Shown here: positions 8,003-18,014 of the stretch, one piece after another | Position numbering within the stretch: position 1 is the stretch's first letter | How the letters are laid out: the number at the start of each line of letters is the position of its first letter | Origin: an uncultured Prevotella sp. | GTDB lineage: Bacteria > Bacteroidota > Bacteroidia > Bacteroidales > Bacteroidaceae | Assembly (NCBI GenBank): GCA_900315775.1 | Contig: ONAJ01000008.1 | Coordinates: forward strand, 1 to 61,220 | DNA: 61,220 bases | Direction: 5' to 3' | Position numbers and translations under genes: made by a program | Notes under the pieces: generated by a model | What the model was told of the DNA's origin: nothing | The model's database searches: none | Seen by the model: only the letters and a program-made list of their open reading frames with translations

Positions 8003-8698
8003 ATGAACCTCAGAGAAGGAGAGATAATAGGTATAGACAAGCCTTACAAGATGTCGAGTTTCGGTGCTCTCGCACACATACGCTACGTGCTGTCAAAGCG
8101 CGTGGGGTACAAGGTAAAAGTGGGACATGCCGGCACTTTAGACCCACTCGCAACGGGTGTTCTCATTCTCTGCACAGGACGCGCCACGAAAAAGATTGAA
8201 CAGCTGCAACAGCACACAAAGGAATATACGGCAACACTACAGTTGGGAGCAACGACAGCGAGTTACGATATGGAGCACCCTGTAGATGCAACGTTTCCTA
8301 CAGAACACATCACGAAAGAACTCATAGAGGAGACTCTAAAGAAATTCGTTGGCGAGATAGACCAGGTACCACCAGCCTACAGCGCAGTGATGGTAAACGG
8401 GAAGAGAGCCTACAAGCTGATGCGAAAAGGTGAAGAGGTGGAACTAAAAGCGAAGAAGATAACCATTGAAGACATTGAGATTCTGCGTTTCGACGATACT
8501 ACTATGCAACTCGATATCCGTGTAGTGTGCGGGAAAGGAACTTACATACGTTCACTTGCACGCGACATAGGGGAAACACTCGGAAGCGGAGCCTACCTGA
8601 CAGCTCTGCGTCGCACGCGCGTAGGCGATATAAAGGTAGAGGACTGTCATACCTTTGACAGCTTTAACAAGTGGCTGGAAAAACAGGAAATAGAATAA
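8003..8698 (+). CDS. truB: tRNA pseudouridine(55) synthase TruB
   Basis: The 231-residue protein has the TruB catalytic motif GHAGTLDPLATGVL with catalytic Asp at about 47, plus VPPAYSAVMVNGKRAY and GTYIRSLARDIG. It makes pseudouridine 55 in the tRNA T-loop. It is at the short end of the family, lacking the C-terminal PUA domain. The start codon directly abuts the uppP stop. Confidence 0.95.
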   Translation: MNLREGEIIGIDKPYKMSSFGALAHIRYVLSKRVGYKVKVGHAGTLDPLATGVLILCTGRATKKIEQLQQHTKEYTATLQLGATTASYDMEHPVDATFPTEHITKELIEETLKKFVGEIDQVPPAYSAVMVNGKRAYKLMRKGEEVELKAKKITIEDIEILRFDDTTMQLDIRVVCGKGTYIRSLARDIGETLGSGAYLTALRRTRVGDIKVEDCHTFDSFNKWLEKQEIE

Positions 8699-8733
8699 TT
8701 AAGAGGACAAATTAATAAAGGAATAAAAACAAT

Positions 8734-9903
8734 ATGAAGCTATCACAGTTTAAGTTCAAAATGCCAGAGGAGCTCATAGCCCTCAACCCACCATATCATC
8801 GTGACGAATGTCGTCTAATGATACTGCATCGTAAGTCGCAAACAATAGACCTATTCAAGAAAGACGAAGAGGGTAACCTGCTCGACGGTTCAGAGTACGA
8901 GGTGGAGAAGAAGGTTAAAGGCAAGAAGGTCATGAAGACAATGAAACGCCCCGTAGAGTACCTCGACTTCCGTAATGTATTGGAGCACTTCGACGAGGGC
9001 GACACCTTTATATTCAACGACACCAAAGTTTTTCCCGCACGACTCTATGGCACGAAGGAAAAGACTGATGCAAAGATTGAGGTATTCCTGCTTCGCGAAC
9101 TGAACAGAGATATGCGCCTTTGGGATGTACTCGTAGAGCCAGCACGAAAGATACGTATTGGTAACAAGCTTTTCTTCGACGAGACATCGACAATGGTTGC
9201 TGAAGTGATAGACAACACCACCAGTAGAGGTCGCACGCTGAGATTCCTTTACGACTGTCCTCACGAGGAATTCAAGAAAGAACTCTTCGCATTGGGATCA
9301 GCACCTCTGCCCCACTACATCGTGGATCGCAGAGAAGTAACACCACAGGATATGGAGGACTACCAGTGTATCTACGCAAAGAACGAAGGTGCCGTAACTG
9401 CTCCTGCCAGCGGTATGCATTTTAGTCGCGAGATGATGAAACGCATGGAGATAAAAGGTATTAACTTTGCCTTCATTACACTGCACTGTGCGCTGGGCAA
9501 CTTCCACGACATCGAGGTAGAAGACCTCACCAAGCACAAGATGGACTCCGAACAGATGATTATCGGAAAGGAAGCTTGCGATATCGTCAACGCTACAAAA
9601 GAACGCGGACAGCACGTTTGTGCCGTTGGTACCAGCGTAATAAAGGCTACAGAAACTGCAGTGGGTACCGACAAAATGCTTAAGGAATTCGACGGATGGA
9701 CAAATAAGTTCATTTTCCCACCATACGAGTTTGGTGTTGCCGACTCTATGATAGCTAATTTCTATCACCCATACTCCACGCTACTCATGGAAACATGCGC
9801 CTTTGGAGGCTACGATCTGGTGATGAAAGCATACGATATGGCCATAGAGCACGGGTATAAGTTTGGCTGTTATGGCGACGCTATGCTTATCCTTAACGAC
9901 TAA
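8734..9903 (+). CDS. queA: S-adenosylmethionine:tRNA ribosyltransferase-isomerase QueA
   Basis: The 389-residue protein shows QueA landmarks: [20 protein letters not shown] at the start, [15 protein letters not shown], and [21 protein letters not shown]. It acts in queuosine synthesis, transferring the ribosyl part of SAM to preQ1-tRNA. It is longer than the usual ~345 residues because of a lysine-rich insertion at about 45-75, which I recall as normal in Bacteroidetes. folK follows after 4 nt. Confidence 0.94.
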   Translation: MKLSQFKFKMPEELIALNPPYHRDECRLMILHRKSQTIDLFKKDEEGNLLDGSEYEVEKKVKGKKVMKTMKRPVEYLDFRNVLEHFDEGDTFIFNDTKVFPARLYGTKEKTDAKIEVFLLRELNRDMRLWDVLVEPARKIRIGNKLFFDETSTMVAEVIDNTTSRGRTLRFLYDCPHEEFKKELFALGSAPLPHYIVDRREVTPQDMEDYQCIYAKNEGAVTAPASGMHFSREMMKRMEIKGINFAFITLHCALGNFHDIEVEDLTKHKMDSEQMIIGKEACDIVNATKERGQHVCAVGTSVIKATETAVGTDKMLKEFDGWTNKFIFPPYEFGVADSMIANFYHPYSTLLMETCAFGGYDLVMKAYDMAIEHGYKFGCYGDAMLILND

Positions 9904-9907
9904 AGAA

Positions 9908-10372
9908 ATGACACATATCGTCTATCTGAGTCTGGGCAGCAATCTTGGCAATCGCAAACAACTGCTACTCGACGCAATAGAGGCAATAAATAAGAAGGTT
10001 GGCAACGTTGTTCGCCAATCTTCTTTTTACGAAACAAAGCCTTGGGGTTTTGAGTCAGAGAACCTCTTCCTTAATGCCGCTGTGAAGGTGACAACAAAGT
10101 TATCGCCAACAGAACTCCTAGAGGTAACGCAACAAATAGAACGCGAAATGGGAAGGAAGAAAAAAACAACTTACAACTTCAAACAACAAACTCCGAACTA
10201 TTCAGACCGTCCTATAGACATTGACATACTCCTTTACGACGACCTCCATGTGGACCTACCAGAACTAAAAATCCCCCACCCGCTGATGCAGGAGAGGGAC
10301 TTTGTTCTTGTTCCGCTGCGAGAGATTATCGACGCAGACCGAGAGCTTTTACAATCGCACGATAGCGAGTAA
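9908..10372 (+). CDS. folK: 2-amino-4-hydroxy-6-hydroxymethyldihydropteridine diphosphokinase FolK
   Basis: From ATG 9908 ([16 protein letters not shown]) the product has 154 residues with the HPPK signature [13 protein letters not shown] at about 98-110 and [16 protein letters not shown]. It makes the pyrophosphorylated pterin for folate synthesis. Its last 47 nt overlap the 3' end of rpsO on the other strand, so its C-terminal residues [11 protein letters not shown] are encoded antisense to the end of S15. Confidence 0.93.
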   Translation: MTHIVYLSLGSNLGNRKQLLLDAIEAINKKVGNVVRQSSFYETKPWGFESENLFLNAAVKVTTKLSPTELLEVTQQIEREMGRKKKTTYNFKQQTPNYSDRPIDIDILLYDDLHVDLPELKIPHPLMQERDFVLVPLREIIDADRELLQSHDSE

Positions 10373-10595
10373 TGTCACGATCCTTCAGATAATCAAGCAG
10401 TGCGCGACGCTTTCCTACCAACTTTGTCAATGAACGTGCGGTAGTATAATCTTTACGGTTTACCTTAAGGTGTTCCGTCAAATGGGAAATACGGTATGAG
10501 AACAATGCTATCTGGCTCTCAGCAGAACCAGTATCAGAGTTAGACTTTCCGTACTGTCCAAAGATCTCTTCTTTTTTCGCTTTGTCTAAATACAT
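10326..10595 (-). CDS. rpsO: 30S ribosomal protein S15
   Basis: The 89-residue protein is a clear S15: [22 protein letters not shown], then [19 protein letters not shown] and the [12 protein letters not shown] end. It binds 16S rRNA early in assembly. It lies downstream of tRNA-Pro on the same strand and may share its promoter. Its 3' end overlaps folK tail to tail. Confidence 0.97.
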   Translation of the reverse strand: MYLDKAKKEEIFGQYGKSNSDTGSAESQIALFSYRISHLTEHLKVNRKDYTTARSLTKLVGKRRALLDYLKDRDITRYRAIVKALGLRR

Positions 10596-10669
10596 AGAGC
10601 TTAATTAATGATTAATAAATAAATTGTTTCAACACAACAGCGAACAAGCCGCCGTCGGCTATACGAAAG

Positions 10670-10742
10670 TCGGGATTACTGGACTCGAACCAGCGACCTC
10701 GCGCCCCCCAGACGTGTGCGCTACCAACTGCGCTAAATCCCG
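10670..10742 (-). tRNA. tRNA-Pro (GGG anticodon)
   Basis: On the minus strand the 73-nt sequence folds as a tRNA: acceptor CGGGATT/AATCCCG perfect, D stem GCGC/GCGC, T arm GCTGG-TTCGAGT-CCAGT. The anticodon loop is CTGGGGG, giving GGG for proline. The anticodon stem CACGT/GCGCG has an A28-C42 mismatch. CCA is not encoded. A TACCTTTG -7 box lies upstream at 10764-10771. Confidence 0.93.
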
Positions 10743-10763
10743 TACTTTTTCGTTAAGCGGTTG

Positions 10764-10771
10764 CAAAGGTA
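10764..10771 (-). promoter_or_regulatory. -7 box for tRNA-Pro (and possibly rpsO)
   Basis: TACCTTTG on the minus strand ends 22 nt before the tRNA 5' end. Confidence 0.6.
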
Positions 10772-10911
10772 CGTACTTTTAACCATATTTCCAAACTTTC
10801 TTCCAACTTTTTCATAGTTTTGGTCGTATATTATTTATTTGTATTCAAGAGACTATAGATAAGAAGCATAAAAAATAAATGAATTACTTTTGCATTTCAC
10901 ACGTTTTTTCG

Positions 10912-10919
10912 TAACTTTG
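10912..10919 (+). promoter_or_regulatory. -7 box of the NUDIX-aroA operon
   Basis: TAACTTTG ends six bases before ATG 10925, so the predicted transcript starts at or next to the start codon. A second candidate, TACTTTTG, is at 10885-10892. Confidence 0.6.
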
Positions 10920-10924
10920 CAGCA

Positions 10925-11428
10925 ATGAAAGATAACTTACAGGAGATATTCCCTATTGTTGACGCCGAAGGACAGGTTGTCGGCAAAGCCACACGCGGCG
11001 AATGCCACGATGGCTCGCGCCTACTCCACCCTGTTGTTCACTTGCATGTGTTCAATAGCAAAGGTGAGGTGTATCTGCAGAAACGTCCAGAGTGGAAAGA
11101 CATTCAACCTGGAAAGTGGGACACCGCTGTAGGAGGACATATGGACTACGGTGAAACACCCGAAGAGGCACTACGTCGTGAGGTCTTTGAGGAATTAGGC
11201 ATTACAGACTTCACTCCTGAAGCACTTGGTCACTATGTATTTGACAGCCAGCGCGAATGTGAACTGGTATATGTTAATCGTACCACTTACGATGGTCCTA
11301 TAACCCCCTCGACACAAGAACTTGACGGAGGACGGTTCTGGTCTGTTGACGAGATACGTCAGGCCATAGGTAACGGCATCCTAACGCCAAACTTCGAGAG
11401 TGAATTCCAAAAATATTTCCTTACATAG
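10925..11428 (+). CDS. NUDIX hydrolase
   Basis: The 167-residue protein contains a complete Nudix box, GGHMDYGETPEEALRREVFEELGI (in order G..E..REVFEELG), at roughly residues 73-96. A long N-terminal stretch with VHLHVFNSKGEVYLQKR resembles isopentenyl-diphosphate-isomerase-like Nudix proteins such as YfcD. The substrate is unknown. No other in-frame Met precedes the Nudix box except the first, so the leaderless start is well supported. aroA follows after 14 nt. Confidence 0.9.
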   Translation: MKDNLQEIFPIVDAEGQVVGKATRGECHDGSRLLHPVVHLHVFNSKGEVYLQKRPEWKDIQPGKWDTAVGGHMDYGETPEEALRREVFEELGITDFTPEALGHYVFDSQRECELVYVNRTTYDGPITPSTQELDGGRFWSVDEIRQAIGNGILTPNFESEFQKYFLT

Positions 11429-11442
11429 AAAATAACAGTAAA

Positions 11443-12693
11443 ATGCAATATACACTAACTGCGCCGGAGCGCATAAACACCACCATAGAACTGCCTGCGA
11501 GCAAGAGTATCAGCAATCGAGCACTGATAATAAGTGCATTGGCAGGAGGACAACAGATACCGACAAACCTTAGCGACTGCGACGACACTCACGTCATTGT
11601 GAGGGCAATGAGCGAGATGCCATACGAAATAGATATTATGGCGGCAGGAACAGCTATGAGGTTTATGACAGCATACTTGGCAACGCTGCCTGGCGAAACG
11701 CATATCATTACAGGTACGGAACGAATGAAACACCGACCGATAAAGATTCTTGTTGATGCGCTACGATACTTAGGCGCCAACATCGAATACGTCGGTGAAG
11801 AGGGTTTCCCACCGTTAAAAATAGAGGGTGCCGAATTGGAAGGCGGTAAACTCGAAATTTCGGGTGACGTAAGTTCACAGTTCATCTCTGCCCTACTCAT
11901 CATAGGTCCAGTATTAAAGAATGGTCTTGAACTGACACTGACAGGCAATATCATGTCGCGTCCCTATATTGACCTTACACTACACACTATGCACGACTAC
12001 GGAGCAAAGGCTGAGTGGACAAGTATAAAAACAATAAAAGTATCGCCTACAGGATACACTCCCCGCACTTACAATATAGAGAACGACTGGAGTGCGGCAT
12101 CCTACTGGTATGAGATGCTGGCATTCTGTAACGACAAACAGAGCGAAGTAACACTACAAGGACTTATGGACGCCTCACGACAGGGTGACTCTGTCGTAAG
12201 ATATATGTTCTCGATGCTCGGAATAAAGAGCAGATTTGATACTACGGAGCAAGGTGTAACAACGAACGTAATACTCAAGAAAACAGACTTTTGTGTTCCA
12301 CGGATGGAGTATGATTTCAAGAATCAACCTGACCTTGCCCCAACACTTGTTGTAACCTGTTGTGTGCTTAATATACCCTTCCACTTCACAGGACTTTCTA
12401 CATTAAAAATTAAAGAAACCGATCGTATAGAAGCACTAAAGAAAGAGGTACGCAAACTGGGTTATATAATAACTGACCTGAATGACAGCGAACTGAGATG
12501 GGACGGCGACAGATGTGAACCCGACGAGAATCCAGTCATCGATACTTACGAAGACCACCGTATGGCGCTAGCCTTCGCACCAGCTTGTATGCGTTTCCCT
12601 AGCTTGCGCATCAACGAGCCTAAGGTGGTAAGTAAGTCATACCCCGACTTCTGGGAACATCTGAAAAGTGTTGGTTTCGTAATAAAAGATTAA
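11443..12693 (+). CDS. aroA: 3-phosphoshikimate 1-carboxyvinyltransferase (EPSP synthase)
   Basis: The 416-residue protein has the family motifs LPASKSISNRALIISAL near the start, GTAMRFMTAYLA, GDVSSQFISALL, a late LKIKETDRIEALKKEV and YEDHRMALAFAP. It condenses shikimate-3-phosphate with PEP in the chorismate pathway. Length is slightly below the E. coli enzyme, as in other Bacteroidetes. Confidence 0.95.
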   Translation: MQYTLTAPERINTTIELPASKSISNRALIISALAGGQQIPTNLSDCDDTHVIVRAMSEMPYEIDIMAAGTAMRFMTAYLATLPGETHIITGTERMKHRPIKILVDALRYLGANIEYVGEEGFPPLKIEGAELEGGKLEISGDVSSQFISALLIIGPVLKNGLELTLTGNIMSRPYIDLTLHTMHDYGAKAEWTSIKTIKVSPTGYTPRTYNIENDWSAASYWYEMLAFCNDKQSEVTLQGLMDASRQGDSVVRYMFSMLGIKSRFDTTEQGVTTNVILKKTDFCVPRMEYDFKNQPDLAPTLVVTCCVLNIPFHFTGLSTLKIKETDRIEALKKEVRKLGYIITDLNDSELRWDGDRCEPDENPVIDTYEDHRMALAFAPACMRFPSLRINEPKVVSKSYPDFWEHLKSVGFVIKD

Positions 12694-12717
12694 GGAGTTT
12701 AAGGACAAAATACAAGA

Positions 12718-13101
12718 ATGGGGATACTGATTATTGCGATAGTCGTTCTTGGAATAATAACGGCAGGAATAGCGCTGTTACACAATAAACAGGGCGAGGA
12801 AGACGTTATTATGAAGGACTCTGGCTCATGTGCCACATGCGACGGTGTGAACACTAAGTGTGAACAGGAATGCATGATGGAAGCTGCCACAAAAGAAATA
12901 GAATACTTTGACGATGAGGAATTAGACAGTTTTGCAGGTCGCAGTTCCTCGGAATATAGTGATGACGAGGCCGAACAATTCAGGGAGGTTCTCTACACTA
13001 TGAAGCAGGACGAAGTAAAGGATTGGACAAGGAGTCTGACACTGCGAAACATTAGTCTGCCCGACCAAATAAAGGACGAGGTGTTTATGCTAATTGAATA
13101 A
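12718..13101 (+). CDS. Small membrane-anchored protein, Cys-rich, unknown
   Basis: A 127-residue protein with one N-terminal membrane segment (about 2-22), then a cysteine cluster (CATCDGVNTKCEQEC, about residues 39-53) that could bind metal or form disulphides, and an acidic helical tail. I recall similar genes next to aroA and porW in Bacteroidales but no defined role. The porW start is 2 nt downstream, so translation is probably coupled. Confidence 0.7.
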   Translation: MGILIIAIVVLGIITAGIALLHNKQGEEDVIMKDSGSCATCDGVNTKCEQECMMEAATKEIEYFDDEELDSFAGRSSSEYSDDEAEQFREVLYTMKQDEVKDWTRSLTLRNISLPDQIKDEVFMLIE

Positions 13102-13103
13102 AA

Positions 13104-16100
13104 TTGAAAAGATATAAGACATATAGGAAGATTGCTGCTATAGCGTTTGTACTGCTATTTGTTGTGGCGTGTTCTACACAGAAGAACACGGCATCGAGGC
13201 GCTGGTGGCACTCTTTTCATGCCCGTTACAACACCTATTATAACGGTAGTATGGCTTATATTGACGGCTCACTAGAGAAAGAAACGGGTAACAAAGACAA
13301 CTACACAGAGATAATTCCCCTCTACACCGTTTCCAACAAGAACAGCAAAGACTTAGGAAAAGCCAACTTCGACCGCGCAATAGAAAAGAGCAAAAAGGCC
13401 ATAAAGCTTCATAGCATAAAGAAAAAGCCCGAATGGACGAAGTCGCGCAAGAAGACAGAGAAAGATATCGAGTGGCTCAACCGTCGCGAGTATAATCCCT
13501 TCCTATGGAAAGCATGGATGCTTATGGGACGTTCACAGTTCCATCAAGGCAACTTCGACGAGGCGGCAAGTACCTTTGCATATATGTCACGAATGTATGC
13601 CACCCAGCCTGCCATATACGGAAGAGCACGAGCTTGGCTGGCAAAATGCTACGTTGAACAGGACTGGATATACGACGCAGAGGACATCATACACAAGATG
13701 CGCAGAGACTCTATACACTGGAGGGCAAAGAAGGAATGGGACTATACACTCGCTGACTATTATCTTCATACAAAAAGATACGAAGAGGCTATACCATACC
13801 TCAGAAGGGTTATAAAGCACGAGATGCGCCGCAAGCAGAAAGCCCGCGAGTGGTATCTCATGGGACAGATACAGGGGGCGCTGGGTCACAAGCAGGAAGC
13901 CTACAAGGCATTTAAACACGTGATAAGGATGCACCCGCCCTACGAGTTGGAGTTTAATGCCCGCATAGCGATGACCGAAGTAATGGCGGAAGGACAATCA
14001 AAGAAGATGATTGGTAAACTACGTCGTATGGCACGTTCTGACAACAACAAAGACTACCTCGACCAGGTGTACTACGCCATAGGTAACATATACCTCTCTG
14101 ATAAAGACACCACAAACGCCATAATAGCTTACGAGAAAGGCAACGAGAAGGCCACGCGCTCAGGAATAGAGAAAGGTGTACTGCTACTACATCTTGGTGA
14201 CCTATACTGGGAACGTGAGCAATATGGTGATGCACGTCGCTGCTACGGAGAAGCAATAGGACTATTGGACAAAGACCGCAAAGACTATCGTCAGCTGTCG
14301 GAACGCTCAAAAGTTCTAGACGAATTGGTGCCTTATACCGACGCTGTACACCTACAGGACTCCCTTCAAGAACTCGCAAAGATGAGTGAGACAGACCGTA
14401 ATGCCGCCATCGACAGGGTTATCGAGGCTCTTAAGAAGAAAGAAAAAGAAGAGCGGAAGAAGCAACAGGAGGCAGAAGCTGAACAGCAACTGGCACAACA
14501 GGGAGGACAGACAGGACGTAGTAATACACTATCAACACCATCACAAGCGCAACAATCGCAAATGATGTCAAAAGACGGTACATGGTATTTCTATAATCCA
14601 ATTGCCGTCAGTCAGGGAAAGCAGACCTTCCAACGTTTGTGGGGAAAGCGCGAAAACATCGACGACTGGCAACGAATAAACAAAACCGTCGTAAAACAAG
14701 ACACAGACCTTGACCAGCTTACCGATGAACAGCGCGACTCTATCGCAGCAATTGAAGCCGCCGCTCAAGACTCGTTGGAGAATGTTGCCGACAGCGCACA
14801 GAACGATCCCCACAAACGCGAATACTACCTCGCACAGATACCATTTACGGAGGAACAGATAGAAGCCAGCAACGTCATCATAATGGACGGATTGTATAAC
14901 AGCGGCGTTATATTCAAAGATAAACTGGACAACCTGAACCTTAGTGAGAAACAACTTCGCCGACTCTCCGACCAATATCCACAATACGAAACGATGGATA
15001 ACGTGTTCTATCATCTATACCTTCTTTATATGAGGAAGGGTGACAAATACACCGCCGAGATATACCTCAATAAACTGAAAAGCGACTTTGCAGAAAGTCC
15101 TTGGACTACCACCCTCAGCGACCCGTTCTACGAGGAAAACGCACGTTATGGTGTACACATTGAAGACTCTCTTTATGCTGCCACATACGATGCCTTTAAA
15201 GGCGACAGATACAAGGAAGTAAGGACTAATACTGAAATAAGCAAGTCGCGATTCCCATTCGGAGCACACGTTGACAAATTTATCTTCATTGGAGGTCTTA
15301 GCAAACTGAATAACGGCGATAGCAAGGGATGTCTTGAGGATATGAACGAGATAGTTTCCAAATATCCACAAAGTGACGTCAGCAATATGGCCGGAATGAT
15401 TATCAACGGAGTAAATGCAGGCAGACGCCTCCACGGAGGGAAGTTCGACATTGGAGACGTGTGGAGCCGTCGCTCCGTCGTCCTTAACGACAGTGACTCC
15501 ATTGCAGCCCGTGTGTTTACTGCAGAACGAAACGCTGATTTCGTTTATATCATAGCTTACCAGCCAGACTCCGTCAATGAGAATAAGCTCCTTTTCGAGA
15601 TGGCACGTCATAACTTTACAAGCTATATGGTGCGCAACTTCGACATGAGCATCGAAGAGGACAACGGACTACAACGTATGCTCATAACTGGATTCAAGAG
15701 TTATGACGAGGTCCTGCAATATGCACGCAACGTATATCAGCAGGAAAACATAGCACGGTTGCTGCAAAAAGCAAAAGTAATACTAATTAGCGGCAAAAAC
15801 ATGGAACTCTTGGGGACGCAGTATAGTTACGACGACTACGACAAATTCTACGAGAAACACTTCATTCCGCTGAAGATAAGTACTGTCCGACTACTTACAG
15901 AACCTGCCGAAATAGAGTATGAAAAGCAGCCAGAACCAGAGATGCTCGAAGAAGGTGATGGTGAGGGAATTAATGAGGATGAGCTGTATAACGGTGGTGT
16001 CATTGACAACAATACGCTTATCGACCTCGGCATCGAGGAAGAGATTCCTGCTGAGGAACCAGCACCAGCTACTGTTATTGAGGAGCCCGCTGCAACAACA

Positions 16101-16430
16101 GTAGTCACTGAAGAGCCCGCTACAACAACAGTAGTCACTGAAGAGCCCGCTGCAACAACGGTAGTCGAGGAACCTACAACTACAGTTGTTGCAGAAGAGC
16201 CTACAACTACAGTCATCGTTGAAGAACCTGTTGTACCACAGCCTCAGCAACAGAAACCAGCTCCACAGGCACAACAACCGAAACCGGCTCCACAGGCACA
16301 ACAAAACAATGACGAACCTACGATAGTGTTCTCGGACGACATAGTACCCGAAATACCAAAGAAACAGGAGAAACCGAAACAATCTTCAACAGAGTTGGAA
16401 GACGAATATTACGACTTAGAAGGATTTTAA
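13104..16430 (+). CDS. porW: T9SS-associated TPR lipoprotein, PorW/SprE-like
   Basis: The 1108-residue protein starts at TTG 13104; no ATG lies in frame before residue 50, and the TTG start gives an exact lipoprotein signal (VLLFVVAC, Cys23). Several TPR units cover about 100-430, a charged linker and a second helical repeat region follow to about 930, then an acidic low-complexity tail of EEPATTTVV and PQAQQKPAP repeats. In Porphyromonas and Flavobacterium this protein (PorW/SprE) is needed for type IX secretion. Immediate linkage to porX strengthens the call. Confidence 0.85.
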   Translation: MKRYKTYRKIAAIAFVLLFVVACSTQKNTASRRWWHSFHARYNTYYNGSMAYIDGSLEKETGNKDNYTEIIPLYTVSNKNSKDLGKANFDRAIEKSKKAIKLHSIKKKPEWTKSRKKTEKDIEWLNRREYNPFLWKAWMLMGRSQFHQGNFDEAASTFAYMSRMYATQPAIYGRARAWLAKCYVEQDWIYDAEDIIHKMRRDSIHWRAKKEWDYTLADYYLHTKRYEEAIPYLRRVIKHEMRRKQKAREWYLMGQIQGALGHKQEAYKAFKHVIRMHPPYELEFNARIAMTEVMAEGQSKKMIGKLRRMARSDNNKDYLDQVYYAIGNIYLSDKDTTNAIIAYEKGNEKATRSGIEKGVLLLHLGDLYWEREQYGDARRCYGEAIGLLDKDRKDYRQLSERSKVLDELVPYTDAVHLQDSLQELAKMSETDRNAAIDRVIEALKKKEKEERKKQQEAEAEQQLAQQGGQTGRSNTLSTPSQAQQSQMMSKDGTWYFYNPIAVSQGKQTFQRLWGKRENIDDWQRINKTVVKQDTDLDQLTDEQRDSIAAIEAAAQDSLENVADSAQNDPHKREYYLAQIPFTEEQIEASNVIIMDGLYNSGVIFKDKLDNLNLSEKQLRRLSDQYPQYETMDNVFYHLYLLYMRKGDKYTAEIYLNKLKSDFAESPWTTTLSDPFYEENARYGVHIEDSLYAATYDAFKGDRYKEVRTNTEISKSRFPFGAHVDKFIFIGGLSKLNNGDSKGCLEDMNEIVSKYPQSDVSNMAGMIINGVNAGRRLHGGKFDIGDVWSRRSVVLNDSDSIAARVFTAERNADFVYIIAYQPDSVNENKLLFEMARHNFTSYMVRNFDMSIEEDNGLQRMLITGFKSYDEVLQYARNVYQQENIARLLQKAKVILISGKNMELLGTQYSYDDYDKFYEKHFIPLKISTVRLLTEPAEIEYEKQPEPEMLEEGDGEGINEDELYNGGVIDNNTLIDLGIEEEIPAEEPAPATVIEEPAATTVVTEEPATTTVVTEEPAATTVVEEPTTTVVAEEPTTTVIVEEPVVPQPQQQKPAPQAQQPKPAPQAQQNNDEPTIVFSDDIVPEIPKKQEKPKQSSTELEDEYYDLEGF
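16066..16297 (+). repeat. Low-complexity coding repeats in porW
   Basis: About 30-bp and 24-bp direct repeats encode tandem EEPAATTVVT and KPAPQAQQ units near the PorW C-terminus. Such arrays can expand or contract in frame. Confidence 0.75.
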
Positions 16431-16433
16431 GAT

Positions 16434-18005
16434 ATGACAAACGGACGATTATTATGGGTTGACGATGAGATAGAGTTACTCAAAGCACACATTCTCTTCC
16501 TTGAGAAAAAAGGCTACGAAGTAGTAACCGTTAGCAATGGTACCGATGCCATCGAGGAGTGTCGTAAGGCTACCTTCGACCTCATTCTGCTCGACGAGAT
16601 GATGCCTGGTATCAGCGGTCTCGAGACTCTGCAGTATATTAAAGAGATACAGCCTACGACACCCGTCGTGATGTGTACGAAAAGCGAGGAAGAAAACATT
16701 ATGGATATGGCTATAGGCAGAAAGATTGCCGACTACCTCATAAAACCCGTAAACCCTTCACAGATACTGCTTACACTTAAAAAGAACATCCATCAACGCG
16801 AGATTGTCACAGAGGTAACACAAAGCAGCTACCAGCAGGAATTTATGAATATTTCTGCAAAAATAGACAGCTGCGATACGTGGCGCGACTGGATGGAGGT
16901 TTACAAGCTGATAGTACGATGGGAACTAGAACTCAGCAGCGCTGACAGCCACATGACCGAGATGCTGCGAATGCAGAAAGAAGATGCCAACAACGGATTT
17001 GCAAAGTTCATACGGAAAAACTATATGGATTGGGTGTCACCCAATGGTAGCACAATGCCAAGCGAGCAGCGTCCTGTACTTTCTACCGATATCTTCAAGA
17101 CAAAGGTGTTCCCCCTACTCGACAACGGTGAGAAAGTGTTTATGATTGTCATCGACAACTTCCGCTTCGACCAATGGAGGGTGCTGGCACAGGAGATTGG
17201 CGACATGTTTGAAATCGAAGAAGATATGTATATGACCATCCTGCCCACAGCAACGCAGTATGCCCGCAACGCTATCTTTAGCGGACTAATGCCTAACAAA
17301 ATTGCGGAGATGTTCCCGGAATTGTGGGTTGACGAGGATGAAGAAGAAGGAAAGAACCTCAACGAAGGTCCACTCATCAAAACACACATTGAGCGGTATC
17401 GCAGACACGACACATTCTCTTATACTAAGATTAACGACTCTACTGGAGCCGACAAATTCCTGCAGCAATATAAAAACCTTCAGCAGAATGACCTCAATGT
17501 GCTTGTGGTGAACTTCATAGATATGCTATCACATGCCAGGACGGAGTCTAAGATGGTTCGCGAACTCGCCAATAACGAATCTGCCTACCGTTCCATCACG
17601 TTAAGCTGGTTCCGTCACAGCGTACTTGCAGACGTATTCAAACTCCTGGCACAAAGCAACTATAAGATAATCATCACGACAGACCACGGAAGTATTCGTG
17701 CCAACAATCCGATAAAGATTATCGGTGACAGAAATACTAACACCAATCTGAGGTATAAGTTAGGAAAGAACCTCAACTATAATCCTAAAGAGGTATTCGT
17801 AATCAAGGAGCCTCATAAGGCACAACTGCCTGCGCCCAACCTGAGCACAAGTTATGTCTTTGCTACCGGCGACTCCTTCTTTGCATATCCTAACAACTAT
17901 AATTATTATGTCAACTACTACAAAGACACGTTCCAGCACGGAGGCATCTCTATGGAGGAAATGCTTGTGCCGCTAATTCAGTTGACACCACGTAAACGCA
18001 GTTAA
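16434..18005 (+). CDS. porX: T9SS response regulator PorX with PglZ-like domain
   Basis: The 523-residue protein has an N-terminal receiver domain (RLLWVDDEIELL at 5-16, phospho-acceptor Asp54 in ILLDEMMPG) and a C-terminal PglZ/alkaline-phosphatase-like domain from about 200 (VIDNFRFDQW, NFIDMLSHART, IITTDHGSIR). This is the PorX arrangement that controls type IX secretion genes together with PorY. It begins 3 nt after porW. Confidence 0.93.
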   Translation: MTNGRLLWVDDEIELLKAHILFLEKKGYEVVTVSNGTDAIEECRKATFDLILLDEMMPGISGLETLQYIKEIQPTTPVVMCTKSEEENIMDMAIGRKIADYLIKPVNPSQILLTLKKNIHQREIVTEVTQSSYQQEFMNISAKIDSCDTWRDWMEVYKLIVRWELELSSADSHMTEMLRMQKEDANNGFAKFIRKNYMDWVSPNGSTMPSEQRPVLSTDIFKTKVFPLLDNGEKVFMIVIDNFRFDQWRVLAQEIGDMFEIEEDMYMTILPTATQYARNAIFSGLMPNKIAEMFPELWVDEDEEEGKNLNEGPLIKTHIERYRRHDTFSYTKINDSTGADKFLQQYKNLQQNDLNVLVVNFIDMLSHARTESKMVRELANNESAYRSITLSWFRHSVLADVFKLLAQSNYKIIITTDHGSIRANNPIKIIGDRNTNTNLRYKLGKNLNYNPKEVFVIKEPHKAQLPAPNLSTSYVFATGDSFFAYPNNYNYYVNYYKDTFQHGGISMEEMLVPLIQLTPRKRS

Positions 18006-18014
18006 ACAATCATT

